Assembly: GCF_019457915.1 (NCBI RefSeq)
Contig: NZ_JAHZSS010000024.1
Coordinates: 1 to 64,000 of the forward strand
DNA: 64,000 nucleotides
Direction: 5' to 3'
DNA from: Neiella holothuriorum
GTDB taxonomy: Bacteria; Pseudomonadota; Gammaproteobacteria; Enterobacterales; Neiellaceae
Positions 20,348 to 30,521 of the stretch are shown one piece after another (positions within the stretch are counted from its first letter, which is position 1; each line of letters starts with the position of its first letter). Made by a program: the position numbers and the translations under genes. Below the pieces are notes generated by a model, which was given only the letters and a program-made list of their open reading frames with translations, did not search any database and was not told where the DNA came from.

Positions 20348-22441
20348 ATGCCGACTGCTCACCGTTCTTTTTTTAGCCCCGCCAGGTTTAACCGTTTGCT
20401 CGCCCGCTGTAGCGTTGCTCTTTTCGCTTCTGCGATGATTGTGGCTCCCGCCAGTGCGGAGCGAAATACGTCGTTTTCTTATACCGATTTATTTGAGCTG
20501 GAATATGCGGCGGCCCCCAGAATTACTCCTGATGGCGATGCGGTGGTGTATGAACGGCGGTCGATGGATATCATGACCGACAGAACTCGCATTAACCTGT
20601 GGCAAGTGAACTTAGATGGCAGCAATCATCAGCCATTGTTCTCCGGTAAAGCCAACTATCGCATGGCGCGTTTCTCTCCTGATGGTTCTAAAATGGCGTA
20701 TTTGGCCAGCCATGAAGGGGACAATCAGCTTTATATTAAATGGCTCGATTCGGGCCGCTCGGCGCGTGTTACTAATCTGCAACGCTCACCGTCTGCCATC
20801 GTCTGGTCTCCGGACGGCAAGTGGTTGGCATTTACTATGTTTACCCCTGAGCCTGCTAAACCATTGTTTACCGATATGCCCAAAGCCCCCAAAGGCGCTA
20901 AGTGGGCCGGTGCTGAGCAGTATATCGACAGCACGTTATATCGCTCCAACAATGGTGGTTACGCCAAATCGGGCTTCAGTCAGATTTATGTGGTGCCTGC
21001 CGAAGGCGGCACGCCGCGTCAGTTAACGTTCGAGCAATCGCCAATCGGAGGTCCTCTGGCTTGGACGGCTGATTCTTCGGCGCTAATTCTGTCTGCCGAT
21101 CGCCATGAAGATTGGGAATTGCGGCCGCTAGAAAGCGATTTATATCGGCTTGATGTGGCTTCTGCGGAACTCACCCAATTAACCAGTAAAGCCGGCCCAG
21201 AGAGCGCCCCTTCATTAAGTCCGAACGGCAAATGGTTGGCATTTCTGAATGTCGATGATCGCAAGCTTGGTTATCAAGTGTCTCGTTTGGCCATCATGTC
21301 GCCAGACGGTAAAAAGCAAACGCTATTAACCGGCAATTTAGACCGCTCGGTGAATCGTTATCAGTGGGCTGCTGATAACTCCGGCTTGTACGTCAGTTAT
21401 GATGACCAAGGTACTCGTAAGCTAGCTTTTGTTAGCTTGAAAGGCGATATCAAACGTCTTGATGTTCGCTTGGGGGGGCAGTCGTTAGGCCGCCCGTATA
21501 CGTCAGGTGATTTTCGCGTGAGCGATAGTGGCGATATTGTGTTTAGCCAAAGCGACACCAAACGCCCTGCCGATCTAGCGGTACTAACCAAGCGCGGTAA
21601 AACACGCCAGTTAACTCACCTAAATCAAGATTTACTGGATCATAAACCCTTGGCCGAGGTTAAAATCATCAAGGTGAAGTCATCGGTCGATAAGCGCGAT
21701 ATTGGCGCTTGGGTTGCGCTGCCACCGAATTTCGATAGCAGCAAAAAATACCCGCTGATTCTAGAAATCCATGGTGGCCCGCATGCCGCCTACGGTCCTA
21801 ATTTCAGTGCGGAAGTGCAACTAATGGCCGCCGCTGGTTATGTGGTGGTGTGGGCTAACCCGCGCGGAAGCTCGTCCTACGGTGAAGAATTTGCCAACCT
21901 GATTCATCACAATTACCCATCGGATGATTATCAAGATTTGATGGATGTGGTTGATACTGTTATTGCTCAAGGCTATATCGATTCGTCGCAACTGTTTGTT
22001 ACGGGCGGCTCTGGCGGTGGCGTATTAACGGCGTGGATTGTCGGTAAAACTGATCGCTTTGCGGCAGCAGTGGTTGCTAAACCGGTTATTAACTGGCTCA
22101 GCTTTGCGCTGACTGCAGATATGTATCCGTATTTCTCGCAATACTGGATGCCGGGTAAGCCGTGGGAAATTGCCGATCACTTATGGCAACACTCGCCGTT
22201 GTCGTTGGTTGGTAATGTGACGACGCCTACCATGTTGCTGACCGGAGAGGTGGATTACCGCACCCCCATGAGCGAAACCGAGCAGTACTATCAAGCATTA
22301 CGGCTGCAACAGGTCGATTCTGCCTTAGTTCGTATTGCTGAAGCGCATCATGGTATTGCAGCTAAGCCAAGTAATTTGATTCGCAAGATTGGCAACATTT
22401 TGGCGTGGTTTGAGAAATACCAAAGTAAGCCCGCTGAGTAA
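20348..22441 (+). CDS. Secreted S9-family serine peptidase (acylaminoacyl/dipeptidyl peptidase type)
   Basis: A 697-residue exported peptidase. The ATG at 20348 has AAGGA at a good distance and is followed by a signal peptide ending near APASAE. A beta-propeller with WD40/TolB-like repeats (PDGSKMAYLAS, SPDGKWLAF) is followed by a C-terminal alpha/beta hydrolase. The catalytic triad is readable: Ser in GGSGGG, Asp in GEVDYRTP, His in EAHHGI. Expected to cleave short peptides in the periplasm. The frame is open further upstream, but that extension would bury the signal peptide. Confidence 0.92.
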   Translation: MPTAHRSFFSPARFNRLLARCSVALFASAMIVAPASAERNTSFSYTDLFELEYAAAPRITPDGDAVVYERRSMDIMTDRTRINLWQVNLDGSNHQPLFSGKANYRMARFSPDGSKMAYLASHEGDNQLYIKWLDSGRSARVTNLQRSPSAIVWSPDGKWLAFTMFTPEPAKPLFTDMPKAPKGAKWAGAEQYIDSTLYRSNNGGYAKSGFSQIYVVPAEGGTPRQLTFEQSPIGGPLAWTADSSALILSADRHEDWELRPLESDLYRLDVASAELTQLTSKAGPESAPSLSPNGKWLAFLNVDDRKLGYQVSRLAIMSPDGKKQTLLTGNLDRSVNRYQWAADNSGLYVSYDDQGTRKLAFVSLKGDIKRLDVRLGGQSLGRPYTSGDFRVSDSGDIVFSQSDTKRPADLAVLTKRGKTRQLTHLNQDLLDHKPLAEVKIIKVKSSVDKRDIGAWVALPPNFDSSKKYPLILEIHGGPHAAYGPNFSAEVQLMAAAGYVVVWANPRGSSSYGEEFANLIHHNYPSDDYQDLMDVVDTVIAQGYIDSSQLFVTGGSGGGVLTAWIVGKTDRFAAAVVAKPVINWLSFALTADMYPYFSQYWMPGKPWEIADHLWQHSPLSLVGNVTTPTMLLTGEVDYRTPMSETEQYYQALRLQQVDSALVRIAEAHHGIAAKPSNLIRKIGNILAWFEKYQSKPAE

Positions 22442-22529
22442 GGTTCGTGAGGAAGGCAGGTTGCGTCATCGCACCTGCCGACTAACTGTGATTAAATGAC
22501 GTGAATTGCTGCCACTGGCATTACCCGAT

Positions 22530-22778
22530 ATGACTCGTCTCATTTTAACTGCGCTTCGCCCGTCGATTGTGACGACCTCGGTACGTATTGCTTTGGTCGT
22601 GGGCTCGCTACTTGTTTTGATCAATCATGGCCCGTCGCTACTGAGTGGTCACGTCTATTTAGGCCAGCTGTGGCAGATAGGGTTGACCTATTTAGTCCCT
22701 TATTTAGTCGCCAGTTATTCGGCTGCCAAGACCGTGTTAGCGATGGATGATCGTCAACGATCTGCACGTCATAGATAA
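22530..22778 (+). CDS. Small membrane protein, NrtS-like
   Basis: An 82-residue protein with two membrane helices (around residues 17-33 and 50-68). The pattern TALRPSIVTTSVRIALVVGS, then LINHGP, then LTYLVPYLVASYSA resembles the NrtS nitrate/nitrite transporter family, small two-helix proteins described in cyanobacteria and found in proteobacteria. The start at 22530 is preferred to an upstream TTG, but its ribosome-binding site is weak. Substrate assignment is by resemblance only. Confidence 0.6.
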   Translation: MTRLILTALRPSIVTTSVRIALVVGSLLVLINHGPSLLSGHVYLGQLWQIGLTYLVPYLVASYSAAKTVLAMDDRQRSARHR

Positions 22779-22897
22779 ATTAGATCTTGGTCACACTCCA
22801 ATCCTGCATTAGTATCCTTCTTTAAGTGTTAAATTTTTTGCTCGTCGCCGTTTCATTTTATGGATGACCTGTGCGGCTGCCAGACGGATAAACCTTT

Positions 22898-23923
22898 ATG
22901 CATACGAATGATCTCGGTCCTTGGACTCATGACCACAGCTTTGGCCAAAAGCAAAAGCGTGCGGGTGAAGCCAGAACTTTGATCGTGATTGCCATTACCG
23001 CTGTCATGATGGTGGTGGAAATCACCACTGGCATTTTATTTGGCTCGATGGCACTACTTGCCGACGGTTTGCATATGGGCTCTCATGCTGCTGCGTTGAC
23101 CGTGACCGCATTTGCCTATATTTATGCTCGTCGCCACGCCGATGACCCGCGCTATAGTTTTGGCACTGGCAAGGTGAACGCGCTCGGTGGCTTTGCTGGG
23201 GCAATTTTATTGGCGCTATTTGCTCTGATGATGGCGTGGGAAAGCATTGACCGTTTATTGAATCCAACAGCGATTCTGTACAACGAAGCCATTGCTGTAG
23301 CGGTGCTAGGTTTAGTCGTTAATGGTCTATGTGTGTGGATCTTAGGCGAACATGGGCATGACCATTCTCACGGACATGACCACTCACACGGACATGATCA
23401 CCATCATCACAGCCACTCTTCTGATGACCACTCACATCACGAACACCACGATCATGGCCATAAACATGATCACAACCTTAAATCCGCCTATCTACATGTG
23501 ATGGCTGATGCGCTGACCTCGGTACTCGCGATTGTTGCACTGTTGGCTGCCAAGTGGTTTGGCTTTACTTGGATGGACCCAATCATGGGGATCGTTGGCG
23601 CCTTGCTGGTGGCGTGGTGGTCAGTCGGATTAATTCGTGCAACTAGCTCCGTATTGCTCGATTGCCAAGGCGATGAAACCTTGCGCAATAAAGTCCAAAG
23701 TTCGATTGAAGAAGATGGAGATAGCAAAGTAGCCGATTTGCATCTGTGGGTGATTGGCCCCAATCGTTATGCTTTGGTGTTGTCTGTGGTTGCACATGAT
23801 CCGTTACCGCCACAGGCCTATAAGGAACGCCTGCCGCAAAATAGTGGTTTGGTACATATCTCTATTGAAGTACACCGCTGCATGGGCGATAGCCGGCAGC
23901 AACTCTATGAAACCATGATCTAA
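22898..23923 (+). CDS. dmeF: Cation diffusion facilitator, DmeF-type metal exporter
   Basis: Predicted proton-coupled exporter of Co(II)/Ni(II) or related metals in the inner membrane. The 341 residues start with the His-containing segment HDHSFGQKQKRAGEARTL. Six helices of the CDF fold follow, with the metal-site pattern LLADGLHMGSHAAAL in helix 2 and HVMADALTSVLAI in helix 5. A very histidine-rich cytoplasmic loop (HDHSHGHDHSHGHD and similar, about residues 150-192) separates them. The N-terminal histidines and the HxxxH variant in helix 2 favour DmeF over zinc exporters. Single gene. Confidence 0.88.
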   Translation: MHTNDLGPWTHDHSFGQKQKRAGEARTLIVIAITAVMMVVEITTGILFGSMALLADGLHMGSHAAALTVTAFAYIYARRHADDPRYSFGTGKVNALGGFAGAILLALFALMMAWESIDRLLNPTAILYNEAIAVAVLGLVVNGLCVWILGEHGHDHSHGHDHSHGHDHHHHSHSSDDHSHHEHHDHGHKHDHNLKSAYLHVMADALTSVLAIVALLAAKWFGFTWMDPIMGIVGALLVAWWSVGLIRATSSVLLDCQGDETLRNKVQSSIEEDGDSKVADLHLWVIGPNRYALVLSVVAHDPLPPQAYKERLPQNSGLVHISIEVHRCMGDSRQQLYETMI

Positions 23924-24010
23924 GTCAGCGTTCGCTTGGTGAACCTTGTTCAGGCGCTCGTATTGGCGGTAGGCTAGTTTCATAATTGCCTGACACAAGG
24001 AAACTCTGCA

Positions 24011-25303
24011 ATGCGCGCAACAATAGTACTCGCGGCGGCGGCCGTTCTGTTCACGATTTCATCCGCTCACGCTGATAACTATTTGATCCATGCCGGCCAA
24101 CTGATTGATGGCACCGGCGCCAAACCTAAGCAGCAAGTTTCCATTCGCATTGAAGGCAATCGCATTACTGCGGTTGAATCGGGTTATGTAAGCCCGACCG
24201 ATGACGAGCAACTACTCGATCTAAAAGCCAAAACTGTCTTGCCCGGATTGATGGATATGCACACCCATCTATCTGGCGAAATCACCCCCGCCTATTACCG
24301 TGAAAAGTTCACCTTGAATCCGCCTGACTATGCTTTTCGGTCGGTCGGTTATGCCAAAGACACCTTGCTGGCGGGTTTTACCACTGTACGTGATTTAGGC
24401 GAGTTTTCTCCCGGTTTAACCACCAGTTTGCGCGATGCAATTAGCAAAGGCTGGGTTGTCGGCCCTCGGGTTTACACGGCTGGTAAAAGCATTGCGACGA
24501 CCGGTGGTCATGCTGATCCGACGAATGGCTTCAATCAAGTATGGCAAGGCGATCCGGGCCCCAAACAAGGGGTGATTAACAGCCCTGAAGATGCTTATAA
24601 AGCGATTCGCCAACATTACAAAGATGGTGTTGATGTGATTAAGCTAACGGTGACCGGAGGCGTGCTTAGTTTGGCAAAAAGCGGTGAAAACCCTCAATTC
24701 ACCGACGATGAACTCGAAGCCATTATGGCCGCAGCCAAAGATTATAACTTTGTTGTCGCGGTCCATGCGCATGGCGCCGAAGGCATGAAGCGCGCCATTC
24801 GAGCGGGAGTCGATTCGGTAGAGCATGGCACCTATATGGACAATGAAGCCATTAAGTTAATGCGCAAGCACGGCACTTGGTACGTGCCGACCATTACCGC
24901 GGGCAAGTGGGTGGCCGAAAAAGCTGCCGTTGACGGTTATTATCCAGCCATTGTGCAACCCAAAGCAGCTGCAGTTGGGCCTCAAATTCAGCAAACCTTT
25001 GAGAAAGCCTATAAAAAAGGCGTCAAAATCGCCTTTGGTACCGACGCCGGTGTGTTCCCTCATGGCTTGAACGGTCGTGAGTTTGGCTACATGGTTGAAG
25101 CTGGCATGACACCCATGGATGCGATTGAAAGTGCCACCATGAATGCCGCAAAGCTGTTGCGTATTGATGATGAACTGGGCTCCATTGAAGTGGGTAAGTT
25201 GGCTGATTTAATTGCCGTAGACGAGGACCCATTAGAGCAGATTAAGCAGCTAGAGCAGGTGACTTTCGTGATGAAAGATGGCCACGTCTACAAGCTTAAT
25301 TAG
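24011..25303 (+). CDS. Secreted amidohydrolase family protein (prolidase-like)
   Basis: Predicted binuclear zinc hydrolase of the amidohydrolase superfamily, exported by an N-terminal signal peptide (cleavage near SAHAD). Metal ligands are visible in order: HxH in MDMHTHLSG, the bridging lysine in VIKLTVTGG, His in [11 protein letters not shown], His in VEHGTYMD, and Asp in [11 protein letters not shown]. The 430-residue length matches the Xaa-Pro dipeptidase/carboxypeptidase-like subgroup, but substrates in this superfamily vary. AAGGAAA lies upstream of the start. The next gene begins just after or within its end. Confidence 0.88.
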   Translation: MRATIVLAAAAVLFTISSAHADNYLIHAGQLIDGTGAKPKQQVSIRIEGNRITAVESGYVSPTDDEQLLDLKAKTVLPGLMDMHTHLSGEITPAYYREKFTLNPPDYAFRSVGYAKDTLLAGFTTVRDLGEFSPGLTTSLRDAISKGWVVGPRVYTAGKSIATTGGHADPTNGFNQVWQGDPGPKQGVINSPEDAYKAIRQHYKDGVDVIKLTVTGGVLSLAKSGENPQFTDDELEAIMAAAKDYNFVVAVHAHGAEGMKRAIRAGVDSVEHGTYMDNEAIKLMRKHGTWYVPTITAGKWVAEKAAVDGYYPAIVQPKAAAVGPQIQQTFEKAYKKGVKIAFGTDAGVFPHGLNGREFGYMVEAGMTPMDAIESATMNAAKLLRIDDELGSIEVGKLADLIAVDEDPLEQIKQLEQVTFVMKDGHVYKLN

Positions 25304-25337
25304 TCATTATTTATATTGGTTTAAAGAGCACTTAGCA

Positions 25338-26135
25338 GTGAATAAGTTGGGGAATCTGACCGTCATCGGAAGCATCTTCTGGATGTTGTTGCTTGCGCCT
25401 TGGTTGGTGTGTGCCGAAGGTATGCCGGTGGTTCTCGCAACGCCAGAATTTCCACCTCACTTTTCAGAGCAGAGCGCTGGTCAGGGCTATTACTCTGAAA
25501 TTGTTCGTGAGGCACTGGCTCGTGCTGGCTACTCGCTGGATGTCAAATTCGCGCCATTTGAGCGCGCGATACAAATGGCTGAGCACAACGATATTAATGG
25601 CATCTTAGGAGCGCTATTAACCGCTGAGCGTCAGAATAAATTCTACTATTCTGATCCAGTTGTTGACGTCGAGTTGTCATTGTTTGGCCGAGCGGATGAG
25701 CCCGTGTCATTTGATTCTCTGCATGATCTTCGCGGCTACAAGATTGGCGTGATGCGCGGCGCATCTATCTCTGAAGCATTCGACCATGCTGACTACCTCG
25801 ACAAACAAGAGGTAACCAGTCAGTTGCAGAATTTAAGTAAGCTTATATCCAAGCGAATAGATTTATTCGCCTGTGAAAAACAGCATGTGGCCCACCTTAT
25901 TGAACAGCATCATCCCGAATGGCAAGACCAAGTCACCGCGCTGGTGCCGGCATTGGATGTGCGCTCGGTGCACATCATGTTGTCGAAAGACAATCCGGCA
26001 CACCAAACGATTATCGAACACTTCAATCTGCAGCTGGCGGCCATGCGTGCTGATGGCACGTATCAGCATATTGCTAGCAATCACCGTAGCGAGCTTAGCC
26101 CTGAATTGCTTCAAGCATTAGGCTGTAAGCATTAG
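25338..26135 (+). CDS. Periplasmic solute-binding protein (SBP_bac_3 type)
   Basis: A 265-residue type 2 periplasmic binding protein resembling amino-acid ABC binding proteins. After a signal peptide (to about WLVCAEG) come LATPEFPPHFSEQ, the GYYSEIVREALARAGY helix, KFAPFERAI and TAERQNKFYYSDPV, the usual first-lobe features. The GTG at 25338 is chosen because it begins right before the signal peptide; an ATG at 25278 inside the preceding gene is possible but adds a polar extension. No permease or ATPase is adjacent, so it may be a stand-alone sensor-like protein. Confidence 0.8.
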   Translation: MNKLGNLTVIGSIFWMLLLAPWLVCAEGMPVVLATPEFPPHFSEQSAGQGYYSEIVREALARAGYSLDVKFAPFERAIQMAEHNDINGILGALLTAERQNKFYYSDPVVDVELSLFGRADEPVSFDSLHDLRGYKIGVMRGASISEAFDHADYLDKQEVTSQLQNLSKLISKRIDLFACEKQHVAHLIEQHHPEWQDQVTALVPALDVRSVHIMLSKDNPAHQTIIEHFNLQLAAMRADGTYQHIASNHRSELSPELLQALGCKH

Positions 26136-26146
26136 CATGCGGCCCA

Positions 26147-27187
26147 TTAATCCTGTAGCTGATAATCAATGGCGGCTGGTGCCTCGTTCGTTTGCCCTCG
26201 AAGACGTTGCCACAACCAAGTTAACTGATCGCCTCGCGGCCGCTTTGTTGGTAATTGCTCTGATTTGATGGGCTGCCAGTGATCGCCTTGTTGTTGTGCG
26301 ACGACAAAACGAAACGGCATGATGGGCTCAACGCCGAGGCGCAGATCGGTCACAACCAATTGATCGTCTTCGATGTTGATGTGATAAAAACCGTTGGTAA
26401 ACCAAGCCAGTCGCTCAACGTCCGCTAAGCCATTTCCAAGTTGATGATTCAGTTTGCCGCCATGATGAAACTGTGGCGAAGCATCATCATCAAACAGACT
26501 GACATAGGCGCTGTACCAATCGTTTTCAGTGACTAATACGATTCGCCACAGAGCAATGTTAAACGGTGTTGGGCTGACAAACAGTTGGCCATCTAGCTGT
26601 TGCGCTTGAGTGGACTGTTGACCTGCACTTCGCATGTGTTGTGCCAAGCCAAAGCTCATTGCTAAATAGAGGCTGGCAACGCTTAGCCCAATAACATTCG
26701 GCCAATAACCGCGATGAGGTTGTTTGGCGGTTCGCCAATACATGGCAAAGCCTACGCCAATCAACAGTGGCAAGGTGTAGAGTGGATCGATGATGAAAAT
26801 ACTCGACCAACTCGTGGGCGGTGGCTGCAACGGCCACAGCAATTGAGTGCCATAACTCGTGAAGGCATCTAACAACGGGTGAGTAATCAAGCATAACCAG
26901 CACAGCAACAACATTCGCCAAAAACTGACCTTGTATTGTTGCCAATGACGGTAGCGTTGAATAAGCCACGCTAACACCGGCGATAGAGCGGTGAGCACGA
27001 ACAACGAATGACTAAAACCGCGATGGCGAGTAACGTTGTCTACCGCATTGTCGTATTGAACCAGCACGTCCAGATCAGGCAAAGTACCAAGCGCAGCGCC
27101 TAGCGCATAAGCACGCCAACCCAGTTGTTTGTGACCAATCACACCGCCAACGGCAGCGCCTAGGGCGATTTGAGTAACTGAATCCAA
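26147..27187 (-). CDS. Membrane-bound metal-dependent hydrolase, YdjM/DUF457 type
   Basis: A 346-residue inner-membrane protein of PF04307. The N terminus MDSVTQIALGAAVGG, GTLPDLDVLVQY, the HRGFSHSLFVL motif and ITHPLLDAFTSYGTQL carry the family's conserved His/Asp residues. About five membrane helices (to residue 190) are followed by a periplasmic or cytoplasmic C-terminal beta domain. The reaction is unknown; the E. coli YdjM relative is LexA-regulated, but no clear SOS box is visible here. Convergent with the solute-binding protein gene. Confidence 0.88.
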   Translation of the reverse strand: MDSVTQIALGAAVGGVIGHKQLGWRAYALGAALGTLPDLDVLVQYDNAVDNVTRHRGFSHSLFVLTALSPVLAWLIQRYRHWQQYKVSFWRMLLLCWLCLITHPLLDAFTSYGTQLLWPLQPPPTSWSSIFIIDPLYTLPLLIGVGFAMYWRTAKQPHRGYWPNVIGLSVASLYLAMSFGLAQHMRSAGQQSTQAQQLDGQLFVSPTPFNIALWRIVLVTENDWYSAYVSLFDDDASPQFHHGGKLNHQLGNGLADVERLAWFTNGFYHINIEDDQLVVTDLRLGVEPIMPFRFVVAQQQGDHWQPIKSEQLPTKRPRGDQLTWLWQRLRGQTNEAPAAIDYQLQD

Positions 27188-27448
27188 CAGTGGCTCCTTG
27201 GCTGTGAGTTGGCGAACAACGCCATTGATACATTTACGTTGTTGATGTGTCGGCGCATTCGCGCAAAGTATTCGATGCTAAAACCTTAGGTTGGTTCCCA
27301 TCTTAACGGCTTTAATGACTTTAGCGAGGCCGATCATAGTTATTGTGCTGGTAACGCAAGCTACTAACTTTTAAGCTAATATCTGTGATGTAAAGTGATT
27401 TCGCTTTACCTTTGTTTGTACCTGCCGTTTGCCGGAGCGTTTACCTCG

Positions 27449-28309
27449 ATGCAAGAAAATATCGCTGATGTTGAAAAGTACTATGAGCTAATTACAGAAT
27501 TTTTGGTCACATATAGCTTCCAGCTGCTAGGTGCGATCGTTTTATTGCTAATTGGCTTGTGGCTTGCCAAGAGCATTGCGAACTGGGTGAACGGCCTGTG
27601 TTTGCGCCACAATGTTGATGTCACTTTGGCGAATTTTCTCGCCAACATGGTGAAAATCATTGTCATCACCATCGTTGTAGTGATGACGTTGAATCAGGTG
27701 GGGATTGCCATCACGCCGTTTGTGGCTGCCATTGGTGCCGCTTCTCTGGGTGCTGGCTTGGCCTTTCAGGGGCTGCTATCTAATTACGCCGCCGGTTTGA
27801 CGATCATCCTGACGCGTTTATTTACTATCGGCAATACCATTCGAGTTCAGGGCGTCCATGGTGTGGTGAAGGACATTAAGCTCGCCCACACGTTATTAGA
27901 GAATGAAGACGGCGAAGAAATTCTGATCCCCAATAAGCATATCGTCGGCGAGATTGTGCACAACTCCAGTGCCTATCGTGTCATTGAATCGGAAGTTGGT
28001 GTTGCCTACGACAGCGATATGGAAAAAGCCATAGCGGTTGTTCAGCAAGCGATTGAAACGGTTTGCCAAGATCTGAATCGTGAGGATGATGAGACTAGCA
28101 ATGATGAGCACCAAAAAGTTGCTACAAATGTTGGTATCGACCGATTTGATGATAGCGCGATTGTCATTGGCTACCGCGTGTGGGTGCCGAGCCTGAGCTT
28201 TTTTGAACGCAAATATGCCATCAACAAAGCGGTGCTCGATAGTTTACAACAAGCCCAAGTGCAGATCCCATTTCCACAGCGTGTGGTGCACCAAATGCCC
28301 GTCAAATAG
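27449..28309 (+). CDS. mscS: Small-conductance mechanosensitive channel, MscS family
   Basis: Predicted homoheptameric channel that opens under membrane tension to release solutes on osmotic downshock. The 286 residues (from the ATG at 27449, a better MscS-like start than 27395) have three membrane helices. The pore-lining helix is glycine/alanine-rich: AAIGAASLGAGLAFQGLLSN. The middle-beta domain follows (GVVKDIKLAHTLLENEDGEE, IPNK), then the C-terminal alpha/beta domain. Length and layout match E. coli MscS. Confidence 0.93.
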   Translation: MQENIADVEKYYELITEFLVTYSFQLLGAIVLLLIGLWLAKSIANWVNGLCLRHNVDVTLANFLANMVKIIVITIVVVMTLNQVGIAITPFVAAIGAASLGAGLAFQGLLSNYAAGLTIILTRLFTIGNTIRVQGVHGVVKDIKLAHTLLENEDGEEILIPNKHIVGEIVHNSSAYRVIESEVGVAYDSDMEKAIAVVQQAIETVCQDLNREDDETSNDEHQKVATNVGIDRFDDSAIVIGYRVWVPSLSFFERKYAINKAVLDSLQQAQVQIPFPQRVVHQMPVK

Positions 28310-28360
28310 CCAATTTTAGTGTGGTAAGCCGTTTTTAAATGACAGCAAACTGGAGCTCAT

Positions 28361-29194
28361 ATGCCATCACCACTCGTTTCAACTCAATGGCTCAACGATC
28401 ATTTAGACGATCATAATTTACGCCTGTTTGATGCCAGTATGACTAAAGTGGTTGGTATTGAGCCCTTGGAATACCAATCGTTGACGGTGATTCCCGGCGC
28501 CCAAAAAATGGATTTGGAAGGCGCATTATGCGATTTGGATTCTACCCAGCTTCATGCGCTGCCCACGCCAGAGCAGTTCAACGCGTTTGCAAAACTGGCG
28601 GGTCTTAACACTGACTCGATAGTTGTGCTGTATGACAATCAGGGGGTATACAGTGCCCCACGTGCTTGGTGGCTATTTCGAGTCATGGGGGTTAGCAACG
28701 TCTATGTGCTCGATGGTGGCTTACCCCGCTGGCTTGCGGATAATCGCTCCAGCCAAACTACATACAATGTCGGCTCTGGTGAAGGCACGTTGCTTGCCAA
28801 TTACCAACCTCAGTGCGTATGTGATGCGCAACAGTTGCTGGCGCAACTTCACTCGCCGGACGTTGCCGTTGTTGACGCCCGCGCCGCAGGCCGCTTTAAC
28901 GGTCAGCAAGCGGAGCCTCGCGCGGGACTGCGCTCTGGCCATATTCCCGGCGCGCTGAATTTACCGTTTGCAATGTTATTAGAGCAACGCCAATACAAGC
29001 CCGTTGATGAGCTTGCCGCGCTGCTAGCTGAGCGCGTGGCAGATCCTTCCACTCGGCTTATTGGCTCGTGTGGCTCTGGCATAACGGCATGCATTGTGTT
29101 GCTAGCGGCCGCCGTAGCTGGGTATCAAAATCTGTGTTTGTATGATGGTTCATGGGCCGATTGGGGCGCTAACCCTGAGTTACCAATTGAGTGA
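28361..29194 (+). CDS. sseA: 3-mercaptopyruvate sulfurtransferase (SseA-like)
   Basis: Two-domain rhodanese-fold enzyme that transfers sulfur from 3-mercaptopyruvate to acceptors. The 277 residues contain the inactive N-terminal rhodanese domain (LFDASM...VIPGAQKMDLEG) and the active C-terminal domain. The loop GSCGSGITAC has the catalytic cysteine at residue 237; CGSGxTA is the mercaptopyruvate-type loop rather than the thiosulfate type. Cytoplasmic by lack of a signal peptide. Single gene; the next operon lies on the other strand. Confidence 0.92.
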   Translation: MPSPLVSTQWLNDHLDDHNLRLFDASMTKVVGIEPLEYQSLTVIPGAQKMDLEGALCDLDSTQLHALPTPEQFNAFAKLAGLNTDSIVVLYDNQGVYSAPRAWWLFRVMGVSNVYVLDGGLPRWLADNRSSQTTYNVGSGEGTLLANYQPQCVCDAQQLLAQLHSPDVAVVDARAAGRFNGQQAEPRAGLRSGHIPGALNLPFAMLLEQRQYKPVDELAALLAERVADPSTRLIGSCGSGITACIVLLAAAVAGYQNLCLYDGSWADWGANPELPIE

Positions 29195-29504
29195 AGCGTT
29201 AATTCAGTCGGTATTCAAATAGGATAAGGGGATGAGCATCATTCGAGGGATAGCTTGGTTCAAATCTCTCCGTGATTGGCAATTGCTGCCTCTCCGATGC
29301 GATTACTTGCTTTAATTGGCGTGTTATTTTCGGCGTAATCTGCGTGGGTACTGTTCATTGCGTCGGCAGGGTTTACTGTTGTTAGCGCTGTTGTTGGTGC
29401 TGGATTTGCCGAGTATGTGCGCCGCCAATATGGCTTATCGACATTTCATGGCCGATTGCTAGCCCCCCTGAAATTGCTGGACCCGCACCTTAACGTAGCA
29501 ATGG
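29195..29504. other. Intergenic region with only very short open frames
   Basis: About 310 bases between the convergent sulfurtransferase and ferredoxin-reductase genes. A 27-codon frame at 29233 follows a good AAGGGG but has no recognisable sequence. A frame of about 45 codons ending near 29451 encodes a leucine-rich hydrophobic stretch. Neither is convincing as a gene, and I see no terminator hairpin. Confidence 0.4.
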
Positions 29505-30521
29505 CTAGCCGTTTGCAACAAACGCATCTGCCGAAATATCTGCCATGTTAGCGCCAGCCAGAAAGCATTGCTTTTTGAGCTTTTTGACGAACGAATCAGC
29601 GCCGCATAAAAACACTTTGTAGCCTTTGCAGTCGGGTACTAATTGTTGGCAAAACTCATAAATATTGGCCTGCTCAATAGGGCGTGGCGCGGCAGTTACA
29701 TGTTGGGCAATACAATGTACCGTTAAGTTACTGTGGCTGGATGCCAGCGCTTGCAATTCAGACAACAAATAGAGTTGCTCACTGGTGCGAGCCCCAATAA
29801 CCAACTGAATAGGCCCTTGGTGTTGATGGTTGAGCAGGGCATCACGAACAATGCCGTACAATGGCGCAAGTCCTGTGCCTAAGCCTGCCAATAGCATGGG
29901 TTGCTGCGGATCTGTGACGCTATAAAAACATTCGCCACTTGGCCCTTCTAACGCGATTTCATCGCCGATGGCTAATTCGTCATAAGCCCAAGTGCTAAAC
30001 TTGCCGCCTTCAACACGCTTAATATGAAACTCTAAGTAGTCATCAATGCCAGCAACGCTAGCGAGCGAGTAGCTGCGCGATACAACGCCATTGCGGAATA
30101 ACTTCACAAATTGCCCCGCGCGATACGCCAATTCGGCCTTCACTCGCAATTGCACGACATCATCATTCAGTTGTTGTTTGTCGATAATCGGAGCAATCAC
30201 TTTTTCTGCCGGCGGCTTAAGCGCAACGGCCATGGCACTTTGGGGGGTGCAGCTGCAGGCAAGAAAGTAACCAAGCTCTTTCTGAGCCGCGGTGAGTCCT
30301 TGCTGTGCTGGCGCTGGAATGTCACCTTGGGTGCATTGCATCATGCAGCTTTGGCAGCTGCCGCCTCGACAGCCATAAGGTATTTGATGACCCGCCCGAA
30401 GCAGGCCATCAAGTACCGACTCGTTTTCTTGCAACGATGTGGTGCTGCCAGCAAACTCAATGGTTTTAGCGCGCTTAGAGGGCAAGCGCTTTGTTAGCCA
30501 ACTACTGATTGAGGACATCAT
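29505..30521 (-). CDS. 2Fe-2S ferredoxin / FAD-NAD reductase fusion
   Basis: A 338-residue soluble electron-transfer flavoprotein. The N-terminal plant-type ferredoxin domain (about 18-105) has cysteines in YGCRGGSCQSCMMQC (C51, C56, C59) and the fourth ligand in LACSC. A ferredoxin-NADP reductase-like FAD domain follows with RSYSLASVAG, then the nucleotide-binding domain with LLAGLGTGLAP and a C-terminal VFLCGADSFV. This is the architecture of oxygenase reductases and of flavohaemoglobin-like reductases. It overlaps the truncated haemoglobin gene by 20 bases, so it plausibly reduces that globin (inference). Last gene of the six-gene cluster. Confidence 0.9.
   Translation of the reverse strand: MMSSISSWLTKRLPSKRAKTIEFAGSTTSLQENESVLDGLLRAGHQIPYGCRGGSCQSCMMQCTQGDIPAPAQQGLTAAQKELGYFLACSCTPQSAMAVALKPPAEKVIAPIIDKQQLNDDVVQLRVKAELAYRAGQFVKLFRNGVVSRSYSLASVAGIDDYLEFHIKRVEGGKFSTWAYDELAIGDEIALEGPSGECFYSVTDPQQPMLLAGLGTGLAPLYGIVRDALLNHQHQGPIQLVIGARTSEQLYLLSELQALASSHSNLTVHCIAQHVTAAPRPIEQANIYEFCQQLVPDCKGYKVFLCGADSFVKKLKKQCFLAGANMADISADAFVANG

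Noticed and set aside
23340-23480. Repeated CATGACCAC-like DNA suggesting a short tandem or CRISPR-like array
   Set aside because: It is the His-rich loop of the DmeF-type protein, explained by coding for His-Asp-His-Gly.
29320-29452. Leucine-rich short frame between sseA and the ferredoxin-reductase
   Set aside because: About 45 codons, no start with a binding site, and no conserved feature; listed only as intergenic content.
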